This document shows, piece after piece, positions 18,401 through 28,309 of a DNA stretch of 64,000 bases; position 1 is the stretch's first letter, and every line of letters starts with the position of its first letter. A program made the translations under genes and the position numbers. Source of the stretch: Hyalangium ruber (GTDB taxonomy: Bacteria > Myxococcota > Myxococcia > Myxococcales > Myxococcaceae). The stretch lies in assembly GCF_034259325.1 (NCBI RefSeq), contig NZ_JAXIVS010000014.1, forward strand, positions 266,504 to 330,503, read 5' to 3'. Under the pieces are notes generated by a model, which was not told the DNA's origin, made no database searches, and saw only the letters and a program-made list of their open reading frames with translations.

Positions 18401-18434
18401 GGGCCCGGGGCCGACTGGCGGCTCCGGGCCCTTT
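18401..18434 (+). terminator. Rho-independent-type terminator
   Basis: GGGCCCGGGGCCG (18401-18413) pairs with CGGCTCCGGGCCC (18419-18431) through 13 bp with one G-T wobble and a 5-nt loop, followed directly by TTT and TTTG further on. It lies 30 bp past the stop codon of the FG-GAP lipoprotein. Confidence 0.78.
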
Positions 18435-18715
18435 GCTTTGAGGAGCCTGGCTCGGAGTGCGTTCGCGGAGTGTGCCTACGACGCTTACGGCCTCACGTAG
18501 GGTATGGCTGGGCGGCCGAACGAGCAGGGCTGATCAGCACAGAGTCCGGAAAGCGCTGGAAGAGCAGCGGAGCGAGCGATTTTCGCGCCTTCCACGCCTC
18601 GGGGATGGCGGGTTTGTAGGTGTTCCTGCTCAGTCATCCTGTCGGGTAGAAAACAGGAGTTCCCGCGCTGCTGCCCCAGGCGCGGATCCCTCATCTCTCC
18701 CGCCTCGAGCCATCT
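18435..18715. other. Intergenic region, nothing recognised
   Basis: About 280 bp between the terminator and the next lipoprotein start. I see no RNA gene or confident ORF. The AT-richer part near 18645-18660 (GTAGAAAACAGG) could hold the promoter of the downstream gene, but no convincing -35/-10 pair stands out. Confidence 0.4.
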
Positions 18716-21700
18716 ATGTCCCTTCGTTCCCCGTCGCTCAGCTGGTGCCTGACTCTGGGCACCCTCCTCGTGGGACTCACCTTCGGCTGCGGTGACAGTG
18801 CGCAGCCGCCCATTCCTCCTCCTTCCAAGCAGCTGCCGGATGCCGCCAAGTCCAGCGTGGAGCTGAGCCGTACCTCCAACGTGCGGGCCGACGGTGCCGA
18901 CGAGGTCTCCATCACCGTCACGGTGCGCAAGGGGGACGGCGTGGTGATGGCGGACCGCACGGTGATGTTGGAGGTGTCCGGCGAGGGCAACACGCTCAGG
19001 CCCGCCTCGGGCAAGACGAACACCGAGGGCGTGATGACGGCGAAGCTGGTGTCCACCCGCGGGGGCGCCAAGCAGGTGACGGCCCGGGTGCAGACCGACG
19101 GCGAGCCGGTGGTGCTCAGCTCGCGGCCCACCGTCGAGTTCGTCGCGCTGCAGCCCAAGAAGCTGGCCTTCACCGCCATGCCCCTCGAGGCCACCGCGGG
19201 CGCGCTCATGAGCCCCGTGCTCGAGGTGTCCATCCAGGACGAGACCGGGGCCACGGTGCGAGAGGTCGTGGGCACCGTCACGCTGGAGCTGGCCTCGGGC
19301 CCCGGCGGCGGACAGCCCGAGGGTTCGCTCACCGTCAGCGCGGTGGACGGCGTGGCGCGCTTCCCCGAGCTCCTCTTCAAGAAGGCGGGCACGGGCTACT
19401 CGCTGCGGGCCACCTCGGGTGCGCTGACGGCGGCCACCTCTCCGCTCTTCGATGTGGTGCCCGCCGCCGCGAGCGTGCTGGAGCTCAGCGGGCTGCCGGC
19501 CAGCATGACCGCCGGCGACACGACCAGCGTCGACGTGACGGTGAAGGACGCGTTTGGCAACCTGGCCACCAACTACCGGGGCACGCTGCGCTTCAGCTCC
19601 ACCGACGGCTTTGCGCCGATGCCCGCCGAGCACACCTTCACCGAGGCCGACGCGGGTCGGAAGACCTTCACCGGGCTGTCCCTCCAGCGCGCGGGCACCC
19701 AGCGGGTGACGGTGACCGACTCCGTCAACCCGGGCCTCACGGTCGAAGCGGAGGTGCAGGTCGGGGCCGCGGCGACCTTCCGGATCCTCTTCAACCGGCA
19801 CCCGCTCAGCCGCTTCTCCGTACGCGCTGCGATGTCCGAGGTCGAGGTGATCTTCCTCGACCGCTTCGAGAACGTCACGGCGGTCAGTGGGCCCGCCGTC
19901 AGTCTGGCCCTCAACCCCGCAAGCGGGGTGCTGGGTGGCACGACGACGCTCTCCCCAGTGGATGGCAGGGCCTCCTTCACCGACCTGAGCGTTACGCATG
20001 AGGGCACCGGCTACACCCTCGTCGCCACGGCCGGCACGTTCAACAGCGCCACCAGCAGCGCGTTCAACATCGTCGACGACGTGGCCCCGGCCGCGCCGCA
20101 GCTCAGCCAGGGCACCACCGCTCCCACCAGCATCGAGGTGCGGTGGACCGCCGTGGGCGATGACGGCGTGCTGGGCACCGCCACGAGCCAGGAGCTGCGC
20201 TACTCCGCCTCCAACATCGTCTCGGACGCGGACTTCGCCGCGGCCACGCCGGTGGCGACGGGCACGCCCCAGGCCGGCGGCAGCGCGGAGCAGGCCACCC
20301 TCACCGGGCTCACCCCGGGCTCCAACTACTATGTGGCCCTGAAGGTGACGGACAGCGCGGGCAACTCGGTGCGCTCGGCCACCCTGCCCGTGTCCACGCC
20401 CAACCCCACCGTCACCCAGCTCGTCTTCACCGTCCAGCCGGTCGATACCGCCGCGGACTCGGTCCTGCCGGAGCTGAAGGTGGCGCTGCGTGACATCAAC
20501 GGAGACACCGTGACCTCGGCCACCTCGGCGGTCACCCTGACCCTGCGGGGCGGCCCCACGCTCACGCGCACGGTGAACGCCGTGGCCGGCGTGGCCTCCT
20601 TCCCCGGTCTGAGCATCACCACCGCGGGCACTGGCTACTTCTTCGAGGCCACTGTCGGGGGCACGGTGCCGACGGCGCAGAGCAACGCGTTCGCCATCCT
20701 TCCTGCGGCCGCGAACCACCTGGAGCTGGTGGGCCTCGTGGCGCCTGTCGGCGCGGGCCAGCCGGGCTCCGTGCAGGTGACGGCGTATGACGCGTTCAAC
20801 AACATCGCCTCCGGCTACCGGGGCACGGTGCGCTTCACGTCCAACGACGCCGCCGCCACCCTGCCCGCCGACTTCACCTTCGCCGCCGGGGATGCGGGCC
20901 GCAAGGTGTTCACCAATGGCGTGGTGCTGCGCACCGCTGGCAGCCGCACCGTCACCGTGGCGGACACCGTCAACGGGACGCTGACCGACTCGCTCACCGT
21001 GGACGTCGTCAACGGCGCGGCGACGCAGCTCGTGCTCACCGCGTCCGCCGCCTCCGTCACCGCCGGCAGCCCCTTCTCCCTTGAGGTGACGCTGCGCGAC
21101 AGCGCCGGCAACATCGCCATCGACTACACGGGCACCGTCTCCTTCACCTCCACCGAGACCAACGGGGTGATTCCGTCCGACTACACCTTCACCGCGCTGG
21201 ATGCGGGCCAGAAGACCTTCAGCAACGTGGAGCTGCGCACCGCCGGGCCCCAGTCCATCACCGCGCGGGACATTGGCAACGCCAGCCTCACGGACACCGA
21301 GTCGCTCACCGTGAACGCGGCGGCCGTGGTGAGCCTGGCCTTCTCCGCTCCGGCGAACGCCACCGCGGGCACCGCCTTCAGCGTCACCGTCAGCGCCATC
21401 GACACGTTCAACAACGTCGTCTCCGGCTACACCGGCACCGTGAGCTTCAGCTCGGATGACACTCAGGCCACGCTGCCGGCCAACTACACCTTCACCCCGG
21501 GCGACGCGGGCAGCCGCATGTTCAGCGCCACCTTTGGCACCGCGGGCACCCAGCCGCTGCGCGTCAGCGACGGCACGCGCAACGCCAGCGCCAGCATCCT
21601 CGTGGCGCCCGGCGCCGCCACGCGCCTGGCGCTCACCGGGCTGGAGGCCTCGCTCACCGCGGGCACGTCGGACTCCGTCGACGTCACGGCGTATGACGCC

Positions 21701-24571
21701 TTCAACAACGTGGCCACTGGCTACACCGGCACTGTGCGCTTCACCTCCACGGACCCCGCCGCCGTGCTGCCGCCGAACTACACCTTCACCGCCTCTGACT
21801 CGGGCACCCAGCCCTTCCTCGTCGAGCTGCGCACCGGCGGGCCTCGCGTCATCGCCGTGACGGACACGGGCAACGCCGCGCTCACGGACGACGAGCAGAC
21901 GAACGTCGTCGCCGGCAGCCCCGCGAAGCTCGTGTTCTCCCAGCAGCCGACGAACGGCACCGTGCGCAGCACGCTGAACCCGGTCAGCGTGACGCTGGTG
22001 GATGCCTACGACAACACCACCACCGCGACGGCTCCCCAGGTCACGGTGTCCCTGCTGGGCGGTGGCGGCAATGCCACCCTGAGCGGCACGCGCACCGTGT
22101 CCCCGGCGGGCGGCGTGGCGACCTTCAGCGCGCTCTCCATCGACCAGGAGGCCACCGACTTCCAGCTCGCGGCGAGCGCCGATGACCTCATCGGTGCGAC
22201 CAGCACCGTGTTCACCGTCGTGGACAACCTCTCGCCGGACCTGGTGGTGATCACCGCGACCCAGTCTTCCGCCACCAGCGTCACGGTGGCGTGGATGGCG
22301 GTGGGCGATGACGGCTCCCTGGGCCGGGCCTCCAGCTATCAGCTGCGGTACTCGACCTCTCCCATCAACAGCGAGACGGACTTCGCCTCCGCCACCGAGT
22401 TCCCCACGGGGGCGCCGCAGAACCCGGGCACCTCGGAGTCCGTGTTGGTGACGGGCCTGACCCTGGATAACGACCTCTACTTCGCCCTCAAGGTCCTCGA
22501 CGGAGCCGGAAATTTCAGCCGCTCCGAGGACGTCATGGTGGGCGGGAGCGGGCCGTGCTCGGGGGTGACGTGTACTCCGCCGGCGACGACCTGTTCGGCC
22601 GATGGCACCTCGGTGGTGAGCTACACCTCCGCCTGCCAGGAGGACACGGGCACGTGCCAGGACACGCCGACCACCACGCGCTGCCAGTCGTATGAGACGT
22701 GCAGCACCGGGGCCTGCGTGCCGGTGACGCCGGGCAGCCAGGCGGGGCAGATCCTCATCAGCGAGTTCAGCGCCCTGGGCTCGGAGTTCATCGAGCTGCA
22801 CAACACCACGGGCGTCCCCCTGGATGTGCATGGCTTCACCCTGCGCAACGCGGCGGGGCAGATGGTGACCCTCCGCGCTGTCACGGACCCGAACGGCACG
22901 GCGGGCACGCCGGTGACGATCGGCGCCACGGGCTACCTCTATGGCGTGGCCAATCCCTCCGGGGCGATTCCTCCGGGCGTGGGCTTCGTCTATGGCGATC
23001 CGGGCACGAGCTTCGCCCTGGCGGACACGGGCGACGCGCTGGCGCTCTACTCGGCGGCTCCGGCGGGCAACTTGCAGGACGCGGTGGACTTCCGCTCCTT
23101 CGTCACCAACCCGGACGTGCCACTGACGGCGGCGGACTTCGTGGGCTTCGCGGGTAGCTCCACGCAGCTCGACCTGAGCGGCACGACGGCGGGAGGCAAC
23201 GACACGGCCACCAACTGGTGCGTGAGCTTCTACGAGGCGGGCCAGCGCGGCTCGCGCATCACCCACAGCCGGGGCGGTGCCAACGGCAGATGCAAGGTGG
23301 CTGTCATCAACGAGCTGTTCATCGATCCCTCGGGCGGGGACGACGGCAAGGGCTTCATCGAGATCGCCGGGCCGGGCGGCTCCGTCATCGGCGGCGCGAG
23401 GCTCATCGACGTCGAGGGCAAGGGCGCGCAGGCGGGCCAGCCCAACACTGCGGTGAGCTTCACCTTCCCCGCAGGAACCCGTATCCCTGCGGACGGCATC
23501 CTCCTGGTCGCCGATGCGGCTTTGAGCGGCGTAACCTTGGTGCCCAACTTCGTCAACGGCGTGGATGTGAAGACGGCCACGCTGGATCCGGAGAACAACG
23601 GTGGCGACAGCATCCAGCTTGTCTCCGCGGCGATTCCGGCGACCCTGTTGGATGCGGTGGGCTATGACCCCGCGGGGGCCAACCTGGACACGAACGTGGC
23701 CAGCAATGGCCTGGCGATGTACGAGGGCGCCACGGCGTTGTACCTGGGGCCGAACGGCAACTCGACCGTGTCCCTGGTCCGCTCGCCCAACAGCACAGAC
23801 ACGGATAACAACCGCAACGACTTCCGGTCGGATCCGTCGTCGACGCCTGGGCTGCCCAATGACACGATCAACCTCACCGTGACGGGCATGACGCCCGATG
23901 ACGCTCCCAGCATCGCGGCTTCGACCGTCGTCACCGTGATGGGCACGGACTTCGGGCCGGGCATGAGGGCGAGGTTCGGGACCGGGGCGGAGGGCCCCTG
24001 CACCGTGTTGGGGCCGACCGAGGCCACCTGCACCGCCGCGGCGGGCAGCGCCACCCCGACTCGGGTGGATGTGCTTTTCAAGAACAACGTGGCCATCGGC
24101 ACGCCGGACCTGACGGTGGGCAACGCCTTCACCTTCACCGGCAGCCTCAACGAGACGGGCAACACGGATGAGGCGGACTACTGCAACCTCCAGTTCCCCG
24201 CCAGCTTCACGGTGACGACGGGACAGGCGACGCCGTTCCTCTACGGCCAGCTCTACGAGGCGGGCGTCACGGATGGCGGCGGTGCGCCCGCGGGGTGGAT
24301 CGCCGAGGTGGGCTATGGGCCGACGGCGTCGAGCCCGCTGACCACCAACACGTGGCGGTTCTTCTCGGCGGTCCACAACACGCAGGTGGGCAACAACGAC
24401 GAGTTCGTGGGCTCGTTCGTGGCGCCGGCGGCCGGGAGCTACTCGTACACGTTCCGGTTCAGCTCCGATAACGGGATTCGCTGGACCTACTGCGACCTGA
24501 ACGGGGCGGGCTCGAACACTGGCGTCGACTTCCAGACCACTCAGCTCGGTGCCATGACGGTCAGCAACTAG
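18716..24571 (+). CDS. Giant lipoprotein: Ig-like repeats, two Fn3-like and two lamin-tail domains
   Basis: 1,951 residues. The lipoprotein signal ends at GC (Cys25). In order: invasin/Big_1-like Ig domains (about 40-250), one ~100-residue repeat (19469-19765), an Ig domain, an Fn3-like domain with VGDDG and YYVALKVTD, further Ig domains, four tandem copies of the same repeat (20714-21907), another Fn3-like domain, and a Cys-rich stretch with GVTCTPPATTCSADG. Two lamin-tail domains (ISEFSALGSEFIELHN and INELFIDPSGGDDG), an IPT/TIG-like segment (VTVMGTDFGPGMRARFG) and a C-terminal domain follow. This is a long fibrous surface protein, probably adhesive or structural. No catalytic motif is seen. 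Confidence 0.9.
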   Translation: MSLRSPSLSWCLTLGTLLVGLTFGCGDSAQPPIPPPSKQLPDAAKSSVELSRTSNVRADGADEVSITVTVRKGDGVVMADRTVMLEVSGEGNTLRPASGKTNTEGVMTAKLVSTRGGAKQVTARVQTDGEPVVLSSRPTVEFVALQPKKLAFTAMPLEATAGALMSPVLEVSIQDETGATVREVVGTVTLELASGPGGGQPEGSLTVSAVDGVARFPELLFKKAGTGYSLRATSGALTAATSPLFDVVPAAASVLELSGLPASMTAGDTTSVDVTVKDAFGNLATNYRGTLRFSSTDGFAPMPAEHTFTEADAGRKTFTGLSLQRAGTQRVTVTDSVNPGLTVEAEVQVGAAATFRILFNRHPLSRFSVRAAMSEVEVIFLDRFENVTAVSGPAVSLALNPASGVLGGTTTLSPVDGRASFTDLSVTHEGTGYTLVATAGTFNSATSSAFNIVDDVAPAAPQLSQGTTAPTSIEVRWTAVGDDGVLGTATSQELRYSASNIVSDADFAAATPVATGTPQAGGSAEQATLTGLTPGSNYYVALKVTDSAGNSVRSATLPVSTPNPTVTQLVFTVQPVDTAADSVLPELKVALRDINGDTVTSATSAVTLTLRGGPTLTRTVNAVAGVASFPGLSITTAGTGYFFEATVGGTVPTAQSNAFAILPAAANHLELVGLVAPVGAGQPGSVQVTAYDAFNNIASGYRGTVRFTSNDAAATLPADFTFAAGDAGRKVFTNGVVLRTAGSRTVTVADTVNGTLTDSLTVDVVNGAATQLVLTASAASVTAGSPFSLEVTLRDSAGNIAIDYTGTVSFTSTETNGVIPSDYTFTALDAGQKTFSNVELRTAGPQSITARDIGNASLTDTESLTVNAAAVVSLAFSAPANATAGTAFSVTVSAIDTFNNVVSGYTGTVSFSSDDTQATLPANYTFTPGDAGSRMFSATFGTAGTQPLRVSDGTRNASASILVAPGAATRLALTGLEASLTAGTSDSVDVTAYDAFNNVATGYTGTVRFTSTDPAAVLPPNYTFTASDSGTQPFLVELRTGGPRVIAVTDTGNAALTDDEQTNVVAGSPAKLVFSQQPTNGTVRSTLNPVSVTLVDAYDNTTTATAPQVTVSLLGGGGNATLSGTRTVSPAGGVATFSALSIDQEATDFQLAASADDLIGATSTVFTVVDNLSPDLVVITATQSSATSVTVAWMAVGDDGSLGRASSYQLRYSTSPINSETDFASATEFPTGAPQNPGTSESVLVTGLTLDNDLYFALKVLDGAGNFSRSEDVMVGGSGPCSGVTCTPPATTCSADGTSVVSYTSACQEDTGTCQDTPTTTRCQSYETCSTGACVPVTPGSQAGQILISEFSALGSEFIELHNTTGVPLDVHGFTLRNAAGQMVTLRAVTDPNGTAGTPVTIGATGYLYGVANPSGAIPPGVGFVYGDPGTSFALADTGDALALYSAAPAGNLQDAVDFRSFVTNPDVPLTAADFVGFAGSSTQLDLSGTTAGGNDTATNWCVSFYEAGQRGSRITHSRGGANGRCKVAVINELFIDPSGGDDGKGFIEIAGPGGSVIGGARLIDVEGKGAQAGQPNTAVSFTFPAGTRIPADGILLVADAALSGVTLVPNFVNGVDVKTATLDPENNGGDSIQLVSAAIPATLLDAVGYDPAGANLDTNVASNGLAMYEGATALYLGPNGNSTVSLVRSPNSTDTDNNRNDFRSDPSSTPGLPNDTINLTVTGMTPDDAPSIAASTVVTVMGTDFGPGMRARFGTGAEGPCTVLGPTEATCTAAAGSATPTRVDVLFKNNVAIGTPDLTVGNAFTFTGSLNETGNTDEADYCNLQFPASFTVTTGQATPFLYGQLYEAGVTDGGGAPAGWIAEVGYGPTASSPLTTNTWRFFSAVHNTQVGNNDEFVGSFVAPAAGSYSYTFRFSSDNGIRWTYCDLNGAGSNTGVDFQTTQLGAMTVSN
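20714..21907 (+). repeat. Four tandem Ig-like domain repeats within the giant lipoprotein
   Basis: Units begin at 20714, 21020, 21326 and 21617 and are 306, 306, 291 and about 291 bp long. Each has the pattern: hydrophobic strand, TAG, YDAFNN-type turn, GYTGTV.F.S, a Pro-Asp/Asn-TFT strand, DAG, and a final LRTAG....V.D strand. A fifth, separated copy lies at 19469-19765. The copies are diverged at DNA level, so this is an old expansion. Confidence 0.8.
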
Positions 24572-24585
24572 GTCGGGCCGAAGGG

Positions 24586-24620
24586 CCCGGGAGCCCGGCC
24601 GGTGTGCCAGGGCTCCCGGG
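24586..24620. terminator. Bidirectional terminator between convergent genes
   Basis: Perfect 11-bp inverted repeat CCCGGGAGCCC (24586-24596) and GGGCTCCCGGG (24610-24620), 13-nt loop, in the 71 bp between the convergent stops at 24571 and 24643. Confidence 0.65.
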
Positions 24621-24642
24621 TGTCCCTCCGGAGAGGGACGCG

Positions 24643-25455
24643 CTACTGGTCGTCACACGGGGTGCCCAGGCGGGCCCCCGAATACACTCCGAGCTCGTTG
24701 TAGATGAGCGGCAGGTTCTGCTCGACGGGCACCACGCGCAGCTCCAGCTTCTTCTTGTTGCCGGAGATCCATATCGGCGCCTGCGCCCGGTCCACCACCA
24801 ACCGGAGCTCGCCCTTCTTCGTCGAGAAGATCTGCCCCTCCGAGTCGGAGATGATGTCCTTCATCTCCTGCAGCTTCAGGCTCCCCTTGGGGCCCACGTG
24901 GACTCGGAACTTCTTCTCGTCCTCCGAGCGGAAGCCGCGCTCCACGAAGTAGTAGTTGCCGTCCGTGTCGCGCAGCAGCGCGTGCGGCACGTACTTCTGC
25001 GGGTTCGGCTCGTACTTGGCCCCCGTCAGCAGCTTCGCCGCCGGCTCGGCCTCCATCACCGTGAAGGCAATCGTCTTCTCGCCGCAGCGCACCGAACAGG
25101 TCTTCTTCTCCTTGTCCAGCTCCACCTCCGAGAACACCCGGTAGTCGATGCCCCGGAAGTTCTCGTTCGCCGTCTTGTTGAAGAAGCGCGGATCCAGGAA
25201 CGAGTCGCCCGCCAGGCCCCAGGGCGGCGGCGCTACCTGGACGAACGTCTTTCCATCTCCATAGAAGAGCTGCGTGGTCTTCTGCTCGTCGGGCGCCAGC
25301 ACCACGTAGTGGCCCTTGCCGTCCGTGCAGACCGAGGTCTTCTCCAGGATGCGCTGCTCCCCCAGGTTCTCCGCCTTGCCCCAGGGGGGCTCGATGGCCC
25401 AGGAGGTGCTGGACAGCAGGGCGGCCGCGGTGGCCAACAGGTGTCGAGAGTGCAT
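24643..25455 (-). CDS. Exported protein of unknown function, last gene of kinase operon
   Basis: 270 residues from the ATG at 25455, the first codon of a signal peptide (MHSRHLLATAAALLSSTSWA); the open frame upstream to 25590 lies inside the preceding gene. The mature protein is rich in Lys, Asp and aromatic residues and has few Cys (CTDG, CSVRCG, and a Cys near the C-terminus). Its beta-strand pattern with repeated turns (DTDGNYYFVERG, SDSEGQIFS) hints at a propeller-like or lipocalin-like fold, but I do not recognise the family. It starts 14 bp after the stop of the exported protein at 25470, so the two are cotranscribed with the upstream Ser/Thr kinase. Confidence 0.8.
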   Translation of the reverse strand: MHSRHLLATAAALLSSTSWAIEPPWGKAENLGEQRILEKTSVCTDGKGHYVVLAPDEQKTTQLFYGDGKTFVQVAPPPWGLAGDSFLDPRFFNKTANENFRGIDYRVFSEVELDKEKKTCSVRCGEKTIAFTVMEAEPAAKLLTGAKYEPNPQKYVPHALLRDTDGNYYFVERGFRSEDEKKFRVHVGPKGSLKLQEMKDIISDSEGQIFSTKKGELRLVVDRAQAPIWISGNKKKLELRVVPVEQNLPLIYNELGVYSGARLGTPCDDQ

Positions 25456-25469
25456 GAGACAAGCTCCGG

Positions 25470-26285
25470 TTAGAGGTTCTTCTCGAAGTACTTCGTGGCG
25501 AACTCTTCCTGATTGGCGGCGTCCGGGGCCGTGGTCCAGCTCACGGTGCCCTCCTGGATGGCCAGCTTCAGCTCCGTGCCGAACTGGCACGTGAGCTTCT
25601 TCACCTTGGCCGTGATGGCCTTCTTCCCCGCCGCCGAGTCACACAGCCCCCGCAGCGAGCTGAGCGGGTTCGCGCAGTACGAGGCGATGCTGTACTTCTT
25701 GATGACGTCGTCCGAGACGCTCTTCCAGTCGATGCTGGCCGTCACCTTCGTGCCGCACGCCTCGTTCATTGCCTTGAGCTCATCGGCGAAGGACTGCTGG
25801 TTGCCGTCCTCGCGCTCCTTGCGGTTGAACGCCGCCAGCTTGCCCAGCGTGCCGTCCGACTTCTGCTTCTGGTGCTGGGAGTAGATGTCCTCGGCCTTGA
25901 GCGCCTGGGTGCGCTTCTCGTCGAAGGTGACGGAGAGGCCGTCCTTCCTGCCAGGTACCCACAGCTCGTAGCGCTTGGTGCCCCACGAGTCGCGCACCAC
26001 CAGCGTGTAGAAGTTCTCGCCCCGGTACGGGGTGAAGTAGTCCGCGCCCTTGTTCGTCTCGCTCATCGTGTGCAGGAGCGCCTTGCCGTCGAACTCGCTG
26101 CTGGTGCCCTGCACGTAGAGGAGCACCTGCTTGCCGTCCTTGGACTCCGGGCCGGTGAGCGGGATGATCGCCACCGACTCGCCCTCCTTGCCCGCGTACA
26201 CCTTGCCGGCGCCGACCGGAGCCGCTGCCCATGCGCTGGCGCCGCACAGCGCCCCCGCGATGACCACTGCCAGGGTGATTCTCAT
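25470..26285 (-). CDS. Exported protein of unknown function, middle gene of kinase operon
   Basis: 271 residues from the ATG at 26285, the start of a signal peptide ending in ASAWAAA. The mature protein is Lys-rich with a beta-rich first half (VLLYVQGTSSEF, YTLVVRDSWG) and a helical Cys-containing C-terminal half with five Cys (EACG, SYCA, GLCD, LTCQ and one nearby). The length and composition resemble its downstream neighbour, which raises the possibility of distant paralogy. It lies 53 bp after the Ser/Thr kinase stop on the same strand. Family not recognised. Confidence 0.8.
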   Translation of the reverse strand: MRITLAVVIAGALCGASAWAAAPVGAGKVYAGKEGESVAIIPLTGPESKDGKQVLLYVQGTSSEFDGKALLHTMSETNKGADYFTPYRGENFYTLVVRDSWGTKRYELWVPGRKDGLSVTFDEKRTQALKAEDIYSQHQKQKSDGTLGKLAAFNRKEREDGNQQSFADELKAMNEACGTKVTASIDWKSVSDDVIKKYSIASYCANPLSSLRGLCDSAAGKKAITAKVKKLTCQFGTELKLAIQEGTVSWTTAPDAANQEEFATKYFEKNL

Positions 26286-26338
26286 GTGTGCCCCCTCCCG
26301 TGGGGCCGTGGTGCTGCCGCCTCCGGGGCCCTGGAGCC

Positions 26339-28165
26339 TCAGAGGTTGACGTCGTGAGGCTTGCAGTACTTCGCCAGCCGCGCCTTGCCCTTGGAGGACA
26401 GGTTGCGCCACTGCGCCCTCGCGTTGCCCAGGTCTCCCTTGTGGCAGTAGGCGCGCCCGAGCAGCTCGTACGCGGCCTCCGTCTTGCGCGTCTGCTGGCT
26501 GCGCTGGGCCAGGCGGATGGCCTTGTCGAATTCTCCCGAGGTCAGCGCGCGCTCGGCCTCCTCCAGCTCCTGGCGCACCGACTCGGGCACGGCCTCGGGC
26601 TTGTCCGGGCGCGTCTGCGGACGCGCGGTGTTGGCGGGCTCCGTGTTGGCGGGCTCGGTGGGGGTGGTGGCCACGGTCGGAGGCGTGCTCGGCGGCGTGG
26701 TGGGCGGCGGCTCCGGTTTGACTTCCGGGGGCGGCGTCGGCGCCACGGGGGGCGGCTGCGCGATGGTTGGGTTCGGGGCGGTGACGGTGGGCGTCTCGGG
26801 CGGAGGGCTCGGGGGCGTCTCGGTCTTGAGGAACCGGCTTCCGACGATTCCGACGCCGAGGAGCACCACCGCCACGACGGCCGCCACCCCGAGCTTCGCG
26901 TTGGAGCGGGGGGCAGGTGCCGCGACGGGCGGCGCGGGCGTGGCCGGAGGCGCGGGTTGAGGCGCGGCCGGCTGGACCGCCGGCAACGAGAGGTCCGTCG
27001 GGCGCCGGGAGACGCTCACCGCGAGCGAGGGCTGCGCGGCGGGGGCGGCGGCCTCGGCGGCCCGGAACGCGGCCAGCGTCGAGCCGGGCTCCACGCTTGG
27101 GTCCGCCAGGGCGGCCGGGTTCGGCGAGGCGGGCTGGGCAGCAGGGGCGGGCGCGCCGGCGGCGGACTGGCGCGCGGGGACGAAGGTGGCCTCCGAGGCG
27201 CTCTCGTCGTCATGGAGCGACGGGTTGGAGGGCGGCAGCGCGCCCCGGGGCGAGTAGGGCGTCGGATCCGGCCCCAGGCTGGCGAGCGACTGCAGCGGCG
27301 TGCCGGTCAGCTCGGCGATGAAGGTGGCCACGTCCTGGAAGCGGTCCTTCGGGTTCTTGGCCAGCGCCTTGTCCACCGCGGCCACCGCGCGGGCGGGCAG
27401 GTCCGGACAGCGCACCGCGAGCGACTCGGGCGGCTCGTTGACGACGCGGTAGACCACCTCGGCGATGGTGGCCCCGGCGAATGGCGAGTCTCCGCTGAGC
27501 ATCTCGTAGACGATGGTGCCCAGGGCGAAGATGTCCGTGCGCGCGTCGATGTCCTTGTTCTTGCCCATGGCCTGCTCGGGCGACATGTAGCGCGGCGTGC
27601 CCATGAGCACGTCTTCCTGCGTCTGCAGCGTCTGCGAGCCCATGAGCTTCGAGATGCCGAAGTCCATGAGCTTCACCCGCTCGGTAATCATGCCTTCCGA
27701 GTCGGTGGGCACCAGCTGGACGTTGGCGGGCTTCAAGTCCCGGTGGACCACGCCGGCGCGGTGGGCCGCCTGCAGCGCCGAGCCCATCTGCCGGGCCACG
27801 GAGAAGGCCTCGCGGATGGACATGCGGCCCTTCTTCAGCCGGTGCCCGAGGCTCTCGCCGCGCAGGTACTCCATCACCATGTACGGCGCGCCGTTCTCCA
27901 GGGTGTGGAAGTCCAGCACCTCGACGATGTTGGGGTGGCCCAGCTGGGAGGCGATCTCCGCCTCTCGGCGGAAGCGCGCGAATTGCTCGTCACTCAGCTC
28001 CTCGTCATGCAGGAGCACCTTCACCGCCACTTGCTTGCCCGGCAGGCGCAGGTGCCGGGCGAGGAACACGGAGCCCATGCCCCCCTTGCCCAGCAGTGAA
28101 GTGAGTTCGTACGTGTCCCGCAGGACCGTCCCGATGCGGATGTCAGCAGCGGCGGAGTGGCTCAT
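26339..28165 (-). CDS. Transmembrane Ser/Thr protein kinase with C-terminal helical-repeat domain
   Basis: 608 residues from the ATG at 28165; no clear ribosome site is seen before it, so the start is provisional. The kinase domain (about 18-290) is complete: GKGGMGSVF, Lys49 (VAVK), HRDLKPAN (141-148), DFG (168-170), GTPRYMSPEQ. A long Ala/Pro-rich linker follows, one membrane segment (about 424-446), a Pro/Thr-rich extracytoplasmic stalk, and a C-terminal region (about 530-605) with TPR-like helices (AERALTSGEFDKAIRLAQ). PknB-type layout. The two exported proteins downstream on the same strand may be partners or ligands of the outer domain; that is inference. Confidence 0.93.
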   Translation of the reverse strand: MSHSAAADIRIGTVLRDTYELTSLLGKGGMGSVFLARHLRLPGKQVAVKVLLHDEELSDEQFARFRREAEIASQLGHPNIVEVLDFHTLENGAPYMVMEYLRGESLGHRLKKGRMSIREAFSVARQMGSALQAAHRAGVVHRDLKPANVQLVPTDSEGMITERVKLMDFGISKLMGSQTLQTQEDVLMGTPRYMSPEQAMGKNKDIDARTDIFALGTIVYEMLSGDSPFAGATIAEVVYRVVNEPPESLAVRCPDLPARAVAAVDKALAKNPKDRFQDVATFIAELTGTPLQSLASLGPDPTPYSPRGALPPSNPSLHDDESASEATFVPARQSAAGAPAPAAQPASPNPAALADPSVEPGSTLAAFRAAEAAAPAAQPSLAVSVSRRPTDLSLPAVQPAAPQPAPPATPAPPVAAPAPRSNAKLGVAAVVAVVLLGVGIVGSRFLKTETPPSPPPETPTVTAPNPTIAQPPPVAPTPPPEVKPEPPPTTPPSTPPTVATTPTEPANTEPANTARPQTRPDKPEAVPESVRQELEEAERALTSGEFDKAIRLAQRSQQTRKTEAAYELLGRAYCHKGDLGNARAQWRNLSSKGKARLAKYCKPHDVNL

Positions 28166-28309
28166 TAGAAGTCGGAGGGGTGCCTGCGCGCACTTAAGCC
28201 GCTTCCGACGCGATGCGCCAGTCACGTGCGCCGTGGGTTCGGCGGGGAGGACTCCGTGCGTCGGATTGGACGCGCTGTGTCAGGGGAGGCTGCTGGAGGG
28301 GACCCACGG

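Noticed and set aside
18485..24376. A 1,963-codon open frame on the minus strand, antisense to the giant lipoprotein
   Set aside because: It mirrors the codon periodicity of the high-GC plus-strand gene; composition is Arg/His/Gly/Ala with no domain, no ribosome site and no recognisable start. The plus-strand gene has a signal peptide and repeated domains.
26288..28099. 603-codon open frame antisense to the Ser/Thr kinase
   Set aside because: Arg/Gly/His-rich shadow of a well-supported kinase gene with intact motifs on the other strand.
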